A stretch of DNA of 5,486 nucleotides from Bacteroidota bacterium (GTDB lineage Bacteria; Bacteroidota; Ignavibacteria; Ignavibacteriales; Melioribacteraceae). The notes under the pieces are model-generated. The model saw nothing but the letters and a program-made list of their open reading frames with translations, did not search any database and had not been told where the DNA came from. The stretch spans positions 15,441 through 20,926 of the forward strand of contig JAMCSN010000085.1 of assembly GCA_023381535.1 (NCBI GenBank), read 5' to 3'. A program made the position numbers and the translations under genes. This document shows, piece after piece, positions 1 through 4,782 of this stretch. The stretch's first letter is position 1. Every line of letters starts with the position of its first letter.

Positions 1-475
1 GCAAGTACCGCGCCTTTCTAAAATTGTTATCAACATGGGTGTTGGTCAGGCAACGCAAGATCCTAAAATTTTGGATGAAGCTGTAAAAGATTTGGAAGCG
101 ATCACCGGTCAGAAGGTATCGGTTCGTATTGCTAAAAAAGCTATCTCCAATTTCAAATTGCGGGAAGGAATGAAGATTGGTGCTAAGGTTACTTTGCGAA
201 GAGAAATGATGTACGAATTTCTAGACCGATTTATTTCGTTGGCGCTGCCGCGTGTGCGCGATTTCCGCGGTGTATCTGATAAATCATTTGACGGACGCGG
301 TAATTACACGCTCGGTTTGAAAGAACAAATTATCTTCCCGGAAATTAATGTTGATAAAGTAACGAAGATTTTGGGAATGGATATTACTTTTGTAACAACT
401 GCCAAGACCGATAAAGAAGCATACGAGCTGCTCAATGCTTTCGGTATGCCGTTCAGAAAAAAAGAAATTAACTAA
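1..475 (+). CDS. rplE: 50S ribosomal protein L5, 5'-truncated by the window edge
   Basis: L5 is a large-subunit protein that binds 5S rRNA together with L18 and helps form the central protuberance. The open frame runs from base 2, giving 157 visible residues that begin [15 protein letters not shown]. This matches E. coli L5 from about residue 27, so roughly 26 N-terminal residues lie upstream of the window. The ATG at 35 is an internal methionine, not the start. Family landmarks, numbered from the first visible residue, are the AITGQK signature near 33-38, the VRDFRG motif near 85-90, SFDGRGNY near 95-102, EQIIFPEI near 108-115 and a C-terminal PFRK. The frame is intact to its TAA. It is followed 9 bases later by rpsN, as in a standard spc operon. 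The gene start and any S8 autoregulatory site upstream of it are outside the window. Confidence 0.97.
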   Translation, partial: QVPRLSKIVINMGVGQATQDPKILDEAVKDLEAITGQKVSVRIAKKAISNFKLREGMKIGAKVTLRREMMYEFLDRFISLALPRVRDFRGVSDKSFDGRGNYTLGLKEQIIFPEINVDKVTKILGMDITFVTTAKTDKEAYELLNAFGMPFRKKEIN

Positions 476-484
476 AGGGAAATC

Positions 485-754
485 ATGGCAAGAAAAGGTT
501 TATTAGCACGCGAAGAGAAAAAAAGAAGACTCAATGCTAAGTATGCCCGGATTCGAAAAGAATTAAAAGAAAAAGGCGACTACGATGCTCTTCAGATGCT
601 TCCTAAAAATTCTTCCCCAACTCGTTTGCATAACAGATGCAAAATGACAGGGAGACCGAGAGCGTATTATAGAAAATTTGGAGTTTCACGTTTAGTGCTT
701 AGAGAAATGGCTCTGCGTGGTGAAATTCCTGGACTTAAAAAAGCAAGTTGGTAA
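485..754 (+). CDS. rpsN: 30S ribosomal protein S14, long zinc-independent form
   Basis: S14 is a small-subunit head protein. The 89-residue product has the length of the long E. coli-type form rather than the roughly 61-residue zinc-ribbon form. Its only cysteine is C52, so the paired CxxC motifs of zinc-binding S14 are absent. The N-terminal basic region (about 1-35) is followed by the diagnostic block around 50-64, with [17 protein letters not shown], and by the C-terminal [18 protein letters not shown]. The ATG at 485 follows the purine-rich AAGGGA at 475-480, which overlaps the end of the rplE stop codon. Only 9 bases separate the two genes, which suggests translational coupling. There is no sign of frameshift. 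The zinc-free form means S14 itself should not be part of a zinc-limitation switch, unless a second copy exists elsewhere. Confidence 0.98.
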   Translation: MARKGLLAREEKKRRLNAKYARIRKELKEKGDYDALQMLPKNSSPTRLHNRCKMTGRPRAYYRKFGVSRLVLREMALRGEIPGLKKASW

Positions 755-757
755 TTG

Positions 758-763
758 AAGGAG
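758..763 (+). promoter_or_regulatory. rpsH Shine-Dalgarno, with an ATG-TAA pair in the spacer
   Basis: AAGGAG lies 8 bases before the ATG at 772, an ideal spacing. A nearer ATG at 766-768 is followed at once by TAA at 769-771 in the same frame. That ATG is only 2 bases from the SD and could encode methionine alone. The spacing and the in-frame stop therefore fix the rpsH start at 772. Confidence 0.85.
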
Positions 764-771
764 AAATGTAA

Positions 772-1167
772 ATGCCTGCTACCGATCCGATATCAGATTT
801 TTTAACTAGAACAAGAAATGCTGTTAAAGCAAGAAAGAAATTTGTTGATATTCCTTCTTCGAAAATGAAAGTTGGTTTAGCTGAAATTTTAAAAGCCAAC
901 AAATTCATTAGAGACTTTAACGTTATTGAAGACAACAAACAGAATGTTCTTCGTCTCCATCTTCAGTATGTTGGCGGAGTTCCTTCAATAACTGGAATTA
1001 GAAGAATATCCACGCCGGGATTAAGAAGATATGTTAACAAAGATCAAATTCCGCGTGTGTTGAATGGGCTTGGCATTGCAGTTCTTTCTACTCCGAAAGG
1101 TTTATTAAGTGATAAACAAGCAAAAAAAGATTCTGTTGGCGGCGAAGTAATCTGCCACGTTTGGTAA
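772..1167 (+). CDS. rpsH: 30S ribosomal protein S8
   Basis: S8 is a primary 16S rRNA-binding protein of the small-subunit platform. In E. coli it is also the translational repressor of the spc operon, acting at the rplX-rplE junction, which lies outside this window. The 131-residue product matches the family length of about 130. The N-terminal domain carries DPISDFLTRTRNA at 5-17 and IPSSKMK near 27-33. The C-terminal domain carries the S8 signature GIAVLSTPKGLLSD at 101-114, with the RNA-contacting Ser-Thr pair, and ends GGEVICHVW. Start 772 is set by the AAGGAG at 758-763. The gene lies 17 bases after rpsN and 22 bases before rplF. Whether S8 autoregulates this operon cannot be judged from what is visible. 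Confidence 0.98.
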   Translation: MPATDPISDFLTRTRNAVKARKKFVDIPSSKMKVGLAEILKANKFIRDFNVIEDNKQNVLRLHLQYVGGVPSITGIRRISTPGLRRYVNKDQIPRVLNGLGIAVLSTPKGLLSDKQAKKDSVGGEVICHVW

Positions 1168-1176
1168 AAAATTTAC

Positions 1177-1180
1177 GAGG
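1177..1180 (+). promoter_or_regulatory. rplF Shine-Dalgarno (GAGG) supporting a GTG start
   Basis: GAGG lies 9 bases before the GTG at 1190. It supports that codon as the L6 start, because the very next residues are the invariant L6 N-terminus SRIGRKP. No ATG lies in frame between the SD and this motif. Confidence 0.75.
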
Positions 1181-1189
1181 TAAATAAAA

Positions 1190-1726
1190 GTGTCACGTAT
1201 AGGTAGAAAACCCATAGTTATTAAAGACTTCACGGTAAGCAAAACCGATGGCGTTATAAAAGTAAAAGGAAAACTTGGCGAGTTGCAAATGAAGATTCAT
1301 CCGAATATCACTGTTGATATTCAGAAGGAAGAAATTGTTGTAACACGTCCGGATGATTCAAAAGAGAACCGCGCTTTGCACGGATTAACCAGAGCGTTGA
1401 TTAATAACATGGTTAAAGGTGTTACCGAAGGTTATTCGAAATCGCTGGATATAGTTGGTGTTGGTTACAAAGCCGAATCTAAAGGTGAAACCGTTTTGTT
1501 TACCATCGGTTATTCGCACCCGATTCTTTTTATGCCTCCGGCAGGAATTAAAATTGAAGTGCCGGCGCCGACACAATTAAAAATTTCCGGCAGCGATAAA
1601 GAATTGGTTGGAATGATTGCCGCAAAAATTAGATCATTCAGAAAACCGGAACCGTACAAAGGCAAAGGAATTAAGTACTCAGACGAACGTATTGTTCGTA
1701 AAGCTGGCAAGACAGCTGGTAAGTAA
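1190..1726 (+). CDS. rplF: 50S ribosomal protein L6
   Basis: L6 is a large-subunit protein with two related domains. It binds 23S rRNA near the sarcin-ricin loop and the factor-binding region. The 178-residue product has normal length. It begins SRIGRKPI and carries the domain-1 block HGLTRALINNMVKGV at 64-78. The junction motif VGVGYKA is near 89-95, and the L6 signature PEPYKGKGIKY is at 153-163. The start is GTG rather than ATG, fixed by the conserved N-terminus and the GAGG at 1177-1180. The coding frame is intact and is followed after 15 bases by rplR. No anomalous composition or insertion is visible. Confidence 0.98.
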   Translation: MSRIGRKPIVIKDFTVSKTDGVIKVKGKLGELQMKIHPNITVDIQKEEIVVTRPDDSKENRALHGLTRALINNMVKGVTEGYSKSLDIVGVGYKAESKGETVLFTIGYSHPILFMPPAGIKIEVPAPTQLKISGSDKELVGMIAAKIRSFRKPEPYKGKGIKYSDERIVRKAGKTAGK

Positions 1727-1727
1727 T

Positions 1728-1732
1728 AGGAG
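1728..1732 (+). promoter_or_regulatory. rplR Shine-Dalgarno, deciding between TTG and ATG starts
   Basis: AGGAG lies 9 bases before the ATG at 1742 but only 3 bases before an in-frame TTG at 1736. The spacing favours ATG 1742, which makes L18 two residues shorter than the longest possible frame. Confidence 0.8.
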
Positions 1733-1741
1733 ATTTTGAAA

Positions 1742-2107
1742 ATGTTCATCAAAGACAATACAAAAAGAATAACGAAGAAGGAAAGAATACGCAGAAAAGT
1801 TTCCGGAACGCCTGAACGTCCGCGTCTGAGTGTCTTCAGAAGCTTAAACAATGTTTATGCTCAATTGATTGACGATATCAGCGGCAAAACATTACTGGAA
1901 GCTTCTTCATTGGCTAAAGAATTGGCGGAAGAAATTAAAAATTCAAAAGGAAAAGTTTCTAAGAGTAAATTAGTTGGAAAACTTTTAGCAAAGAAAGCAT
2001 CCGAAAAAGGAATTACATCCGCAGTATTCGATAGAAGCGGTTATAAATATCACGGTAGAATTAAAGCAGTTGCAGACGGTGCACGCGAAGGCGGCATCAA
2101 AATATAA
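1742..2107 (+). CDS. rplR: 50S ribosomal protein L18
   Basis: L18 binds 5S rRNA and, with L5, attaches it to the large subunit. From ATG 1742 the product has 121 residues, the usual bacterial length of about 117-122. The basic N-terminus (1-28) is followed by RPRLSVFRSLNNVYAQLIDD at 27-46. The C-terminal block FDRSGYKYHGRIKAVADGAR begins at 96. Both blocks are diagnostic for L18. An alternative TTG at 1736 would add two residues but sits too near the SD. In typical operons rpsE follows almost at once. Here the stop codon at 2105-2107 is followed after 15 bases by a tRNA gene, and rpsE begins only 139 bases later. The rplR mRNA 3' end would therefore be defined by tRNA processing if the operon is co-transcribed. 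Confidence 0.97.
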   Translation: MFIKDNTKRITKKERIRRKVSGTPERPRLSVFRSLNNVYAQLIDDISGKTLLEASSLAKELAEEIKNSKGKVSKSKLVGKLLAKKASEKGITSAVFDRSGYKYHGRIKAVADGAREGGIKI

Positions 2108-2122
2108 AAAAAGTTGGTTTCT

Positions 2123-2193
2123 TGCCGGGTCGTCTAATGGCAGGACAACGCCCTTTGGAGGCGTCTGTGGAGGTTCGAATCCTCCCTCGGCAG
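2123..2193 (+). tRNA. tRNA-Gln, anticodon TTG
   Basis: A complete 71-base cloverleaf can be folded by hand. The acceptor stem pairs 2123-2129 with 2186-2192 in seven pairs, one of them G-T. T8 is at 2130. The D stem pairs GTC 2132-2134 with GAC 2144-2146, with the invariant GG at 2139-2140. The anticodon stem pairs ACGCC 2148-2152 with GGCGT 2160-2164 around the loop CTTTGGA. Anticodon TTG is at 2155-2157 and should read CAA and CAG. The T stem pairs GGAGG with CCTCC around TTCGAAT at 2174-2180. The first pair T-A and the discriminator G at 2193 are known glutamine features. The CCA end is not encoded, since CAA follows G73, so a CCA-adding enzyme is needed. Position 37 is G. The gene sits between rplR and rpsE in the same direction. 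No promoter or terminator of its own is evident, so I infer that it is transcribed with the operon. Confidence 0.96.
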
Positions 2194-2246
2194 CAAAGGA
2201 AAATTGGCATAGTTGATTTAATAGTTAGTAAACAAGGGAGCTAAAA
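2194..2246 (+). other. 53-base tRNA trailer / rpsE leader
   Basis: This AT-rich stretch links the tRNA 3' end to the rpsE start. It would be the 5' untranslated leader of the downstream mRNA half after 3' cleavage of the tRNA. It holds the rpsE Shine-Dalgarno sequence near its end. I see no convincing terminator hairpin, and only a weak promoter-like match. Confidence 0.6.
2236..2240 (+). promoter_or_regulatory. rpsE Shine-Dalgarno (GGGAG) supporting a TTG start
   Basis: GGGAG lies 6 bases before the TTG at 2247. An in-frame stop at 2229-2231 closes the frame upstream. No ATG or GTG exists between that stop and the conserved S5 body, so TTG 2247 is the only plausible initiator. Confidence 0.85.
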
Positions 2247-2759
2247 TTGAATTTCAAGTACAAAAAAGTTTCGGGTCTTGAGAATCTAAAAGAAAAAATT
2301 GTTCACATTAACAGAGTTGCAAAAGTTGTTAAAGGTGGTAGAAGATTTAGCTTCAATGCAATTGTTGTTGTTGGTGATAGCAATGGTCACGTTGGTGTCG
2401 GTCTTGGCAAAGCGAATGAAGTTACCGATGCAATTTCGAAAGGTGTTGACGACGCGAAAAAAAATGTATATAAAGTACCTGTTGTTAAAGGAACCATTCC
2501 GCATGCGATCATCGGTAAATTTGGCGCCGGCAGAGTTCTTTTGAAACCGGCTACTCCGGGTACGGGATTAATTGCCGGCGGCGGTGTCCGTGCTGTTCTA
2601 GAAGCTGCTGGTATTCAAGATATTCTAACAAAGTCTCTCGGTTCTTCAAATCCGCATAACCAGGTTAAAGCAACTCTTGACGCGCTGCTCAATCTTCTTG
2701 ATGTTAGAGCAATGGCGGTTAAACGCGGTATGAAGGTTACAGAGCTTTTCAATTTGTAA
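2247..2759 (+). CDS. rpsE: 30S ribosomal protein S5, TTG start
   Basis: S5 is a small-subunit protein near the mRNA entry channel. It contributes to decoding fidelity and mRNA unwinding. The 170-residue product carries the N-terminal RNA-binding domain with [17 protein letters not shown] at 20-36 and [17 protein letters not shown] at 40-56. The C-terminal domain carries [20 protein letters not shown] at 101-120 and SLGSSNPHN at 130-138. All are strong S5 signatures. The start codon is TTG, the only one possible given the upstream stop and the GGGAG at 2236-2240. TTG usually initiates less efficiently than ATG, which is unusual for a protein needed in one copy per ribosome. The gene follows the embedded tRNA by 53 bases, so it cannot be closely coupled to translation of rplR. 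It lies 12 bases before rpmD. Confidence 0.97.
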   Translation: MNFKYKKVSGLENLKEKIVHINRVAKVVKGGRRFSFNAIVVVGDSNGHVGVGLGKANEVTDAISKGVDDAKKNVYKVPVVKGTIPHAIIGKFGAGRVLLKPATPGTGLIAGGGVRAVLEAAGIQDILTKSLGSSNPHNQVKATLDALLNLLDVRAMAVKRGMKVTELFNL

Positions 2760-2771
2760 TTGAGGATTTAG

Positions 2772-2960
2772 ATGGCAAAGAAAATTAAAATAACTCAGAT
2801 AGGAAGTGTAATCGATAGACCGGTTCCGCAGAAACTCACAATCAAAGCATTGGGACTCGGAAGACCGAACTATTCAGTTGTTCATAACGACACTCCTCAA
2901 ATTAGAGGAATGATTAGAAAAGTTTCTCATTTAGTAAAAATAGAAGTAATTGAAGCCTAA
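2772..2960 (+). CDS. rpmD: 50S ribosomal protein L30
   Basis: L30 is a small large-subunit protein. The 62-residue product has the short bacterial form. It begins AKKIKITQIGSVIDRP, followed by the LGLGRPNYSVVHNDTPQIRG block near 27-46 and a C-terminal strand ending HLVKIEVIEA. The ATG at 2772 follows GAGG at 2763-2766. It sits in its classical place between rpsE and rplO, with gaps of 12 and 9 bases. L30 is lost in some bacterial lineages, so its presence here is a mild taxonomic clue. Confidence 0.97.
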   Translation: MAKKIKITQIGSVIDRPVPQKLTIKALGLGRPNYSVVHNDTPQIRGMIRKVSHLVKIEVIEA

Positions 2961-2969
2961 GGTGATTAA

Positions 2970-3434
2970 ATGGATATTCTAAGCAATCTTAAACCTGCAA
3001 AGGGATCGAATAAAAAAGTTAAAAGAATTGGACGCGGCGAAGGTTCAGGTCACGGCGGAACAGCTACACGTGGTATGAACGGACAAAGATCCCGTGCAGG
3101 CGCTAAATACAAAGTTTGGTTTGAAGGCGGTCAGATGCCTCTCCAAAGAAGAATTCCGAAGAGAGGATTTCACAGCCCGTTCAAAATTGACTACCAGATT
3201 GTTAATATCGGTAGCCTGCAAAAATTAATTGATGATAAAAAAGTTGAAGACGGGATTATCAACGCAGTATCATTATATAAAAACGGACTCATTTCAAAAG
3301 CTGCAGCACCTTACAAAATTTTAGGGTCCGGAGAATTAAAAGCAAAATTAAATGTTGAAGCATACTTATTCAGCGCTTCTGCAAAAGAAAAAATTGAATC
3401 TGTTGGCGGAACTATCAAAGAGATTAAATCTTAA
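2970..3434 (+). CDS. rplO: 50S ribosomal protein L15
   Basis: L15 is a late-assembly large-subunit protein whose long basic N-terminal extension threads into 23S rRNA. The 154-residue product has a glycine- and arginine-rich N-terminus, with RIGRGEGSGHGGTATRG at 19-35 and GQRSRAG at 38-44. The motif FEGGQMPLQRRIPKRGF is at 51-67. The C-terminal domain carries the L15 signature from about 116 (KILGSGEL) to the Gly-Gly at 146-147, including FSASA at 134-138. The SD AAGG overlaps the rpmD stop codon, and 9 bases separate the genes. Its TAA stop shares its last A with the secY ATG, a one-base overlap that suggests translational coupling. Confidence 0.98.
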   Translation: MDILSNLKPAKGSNKKVKRIGRGEGSGHGGTATRGMNGQRSRAGAKYKVWFEGGQMPLQRRIPKRGFHSPFKIDYQIVNIGSLQKLIDDKKVEDGIINAVSLYKNGLISKAAAPYKILGSGELKAKLNVEAYLFSASAKEKIESVGGTIKEIKS

Positions 3435-4771
3435 TGGCTAAAATTCAAGAAACTTTCCGAAACATTTTTAAGATTCATGAATTACGGCAGAGAATTCTTT
3501 ACACTCTTGCTCTGCTCGTAATTGTAAGAATTGGTTCTCATATTACTCTGCCGGGCATCGATACCGCATTGCTGCATGAAGCCGCAAAGAACAGTACTTC
3601 AGATAATCTATTTGGTCTGTATGATTTATTTGTCGGCGGTGCATTTTCTAATGCCGCAGTTCTTGCGCTTGGAATTATGCCTTACATTTCAGCATCTATT
3701 ATTTTGCAGATTGCCGGCGCAGTAATTCCTTACTTCCAAAAGCTTCAAAGAGAAGGCGAGGAAGGAAGAAAGAAATTAACCCAGTTAACCCGTTACGGAA
3801 CCGTTGTTATATCTGCTTTCCAGGCATGGGGTGTTACAATTCACTTGTTAAGCATTCAATCCAACAACGCGCCAATCGTGCCTGAAGCAGTTCGCGGAAT
3901 TATGTGGACTATATCAACAGTGGCAATTCTTGTTGCCGGTACAATGTTTATCATGTGGATGGGCGAGCAAATTACCGAAAAAGGAATTGGAAACGGTATC
4001 TCATTGATAATTTTTATCGGTATCATCAACCGCTTTCCGTTTGCATTGCTCGATGAGTACAGATTGATTGCTGCGGGTCAGAGAAATATCGTAATTGAAA
4101 TCGTCATTCTTGCATTTATGGTTTTGGTGATTGCTGGAGTTGTTATTGTTACTCAAGGTACAAGAAGAATTCCGGTTCAATATGCCAAACGAGTAGTTGG
4201 AAGAAAAGTTTACGGCGGCGTTACTCAATACATTCCGTTAAGAGTTAACACAGCAGGTGTTATGCCGATTATATTTGCTCAGTCAATCATGTTTATTCCG
4301 GCAACACTTTTTTCGTTCTTTCCGAACAATGAATTTATTGCATCGATAGCCGGTTACTTTAGCTATCAATCATTTACTTATTCGTTCATCTATGCTTTGA
4401 TGATTGTTTTCTTCACATACTTTTATACGGCAATTGCATTCAATCCTCAGGATGTTGCAGAGAACATGAAGAAGCAGGGCGGATTTATTCCTGGTATTCG
4501 TCCGGGCAAACAGACAGCGGATTTTATAGATAACATTTTAACAAAGATTACTTTGCCGGGATCAATATTCTTAGCTATCATAGCTATACTTCCGGCATTC
4601 GTTTCAAAGTTTGGTGTTTCAGGAAGTTTCGCATCGTTCTTTGGCGGAACAAGCTTGCTGATTGTTGTTGGTGTTGCGCTGGATACATTGCAGCAAGTTG
4701 AGTCTCATTTGTTGATGAGGCACTACGATGGTTTTATGAAGGGCAGTAAACTCAAAGGTCGAAGATTCTAG
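3434..4771 (+). CDS. secY: Protein translocase channel subunit SecY
   Basis: SecY forms the central pore of the SecYEG translocon in the cytoplasmic membrane. It passes SecA-driven preproteins and ribosome-nascent chains. The 445-residue product shows ten hydrophobic segments in the expected places: about 20-36, 73-97, 120-140, 152-176, 185-203, 217-240, 272-294, 315-336, 372-390 and 400-418. The plug region is near 61-71 (GLYDLFVGGAF). The first family signature, ALGIMPYISASIILQ, is at 78-92. The second, around WMGEQITEKGIGNGISLI, is at 175-192. The cytosolic loop NPQDVAENMKKQGG at 337-350 is followed by GIRPG at 354-358, with the conserved Arg356 that matters for SecA and ribosome function. 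The start ATG overlaps the rplO stop (TAATG). The gene ends in TAG, the only visible gene here not ending in TAA. It is followed directly by map, with no adk. Confidence 0.99.
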   Translation: MAKIQETFRNIFKIHELRQRILYTLALLVIVRIGSHITLPGIDTALLHEAAKNSTSDNLFGLYDLFVGGAFSNAAVLALGIMPYISASIILQIAGAVIPYFQKLQREGEEGRKKLTQLTRYGTVVISAFQAWGVTIHLLSIQSNNAPIVPEAVRGIMWTISTVAILVAGTMFIMWMGEQITEKGIGNGISLIIFIGIINRFPFALLDEYRLIAAGQRNIVIEIVILAFMVLVIAGVVIVTQGTRRIPVQYAKRVVGRKVYGGVTQYIPLRVNTAGVMPIIFAQSIMFIPATLFSFFPNNEFIASIAGYFSYQSFTYSFIYALMIVFFTYFYTAIAFNPQDVAENMKKQGGFIPGIRPGKQTADFIDNILTKITLPGSIFLAIIAILPAFVSKFGVSGSFASFFGGTSLLIVVGVALDTLQQVESHLLMRHYDGFMKGSKLKGRRF

Positions 4772-4782
4772 TTTGTTAGATT

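Noticed and set aside
1..475. S8 autoregulatory hairpin of the spc operon
   Set aside because: In E. coli the site is at the rplX-rplE junction, which lies upstream of the window. No equivalent was recognised in the visible sequence.
735..938. Minus-strand open frame opposite the start of rpsH
   Set aside because: It lies opposite the well-supported rpsN end and rpsH, and its product has no recognisable motif.
1736..1741. TTG start for L18 two codons upstream of ATG 1742
   Set aside because: It is only 3 bases from the SD, while the ATG has a normal 9-base spacing and gives the usual L18 length.
1385..1851. Two overlapping minus-strand frames opposite rplF and rplR
   Set aside because: Both are mirror frames of conserved genes. 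They overlap each other, and their products have no family features or plausible RBS context.
2108..2122. Possible rho-independent terminator between rplR and the tRNA
   Set aside because: The A-run and short T-run form at most a weak AT stem and lack a GC-rich hairpin followed by a U tract.
2174..2196. tRNA 3' end as an integration attachment site, with the tRNA brought in by a mobile element
   Set aside because: No integrase and no duplicated tRNA 3' segment is seen in the window, and the flanking genes are the standard spc neighbours.
2195..2212. Tiny leader frame TTG-GCA-TAG after an AAAGGA motif behind the tRNA
   Set aside because: Two sense codons with a TTG start in an AT-rich spacer are expected by chance, and nothing supports translation.
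2204..2231. Promoter-like pair TTGGCA and TAGTAA with 16-base spacing after the tRNA
   Set aside because: The -10 match is poor. Transcription would start at or within the rpsE SD and leave no usable ribosome-binding site.
2286..2544. Frames on both strands within rpsE
   Set aside because: They sit inside S5, whose motifs are continuous through the region. The low-complexity Asn- and Phe-rich minus-strand product reflects reverse reading of Val- and Ile-rich codons.
3531..3725. Second + strand frame inside secY
   Set aside because: It is out of frame with conserved SecY helices and its product has no independent support.
4001..4228. Minus-strand frame opposite secY
   Set aside because: It is an Asn- and Ser-rich mirror of membrane-segment codons, with no motif.
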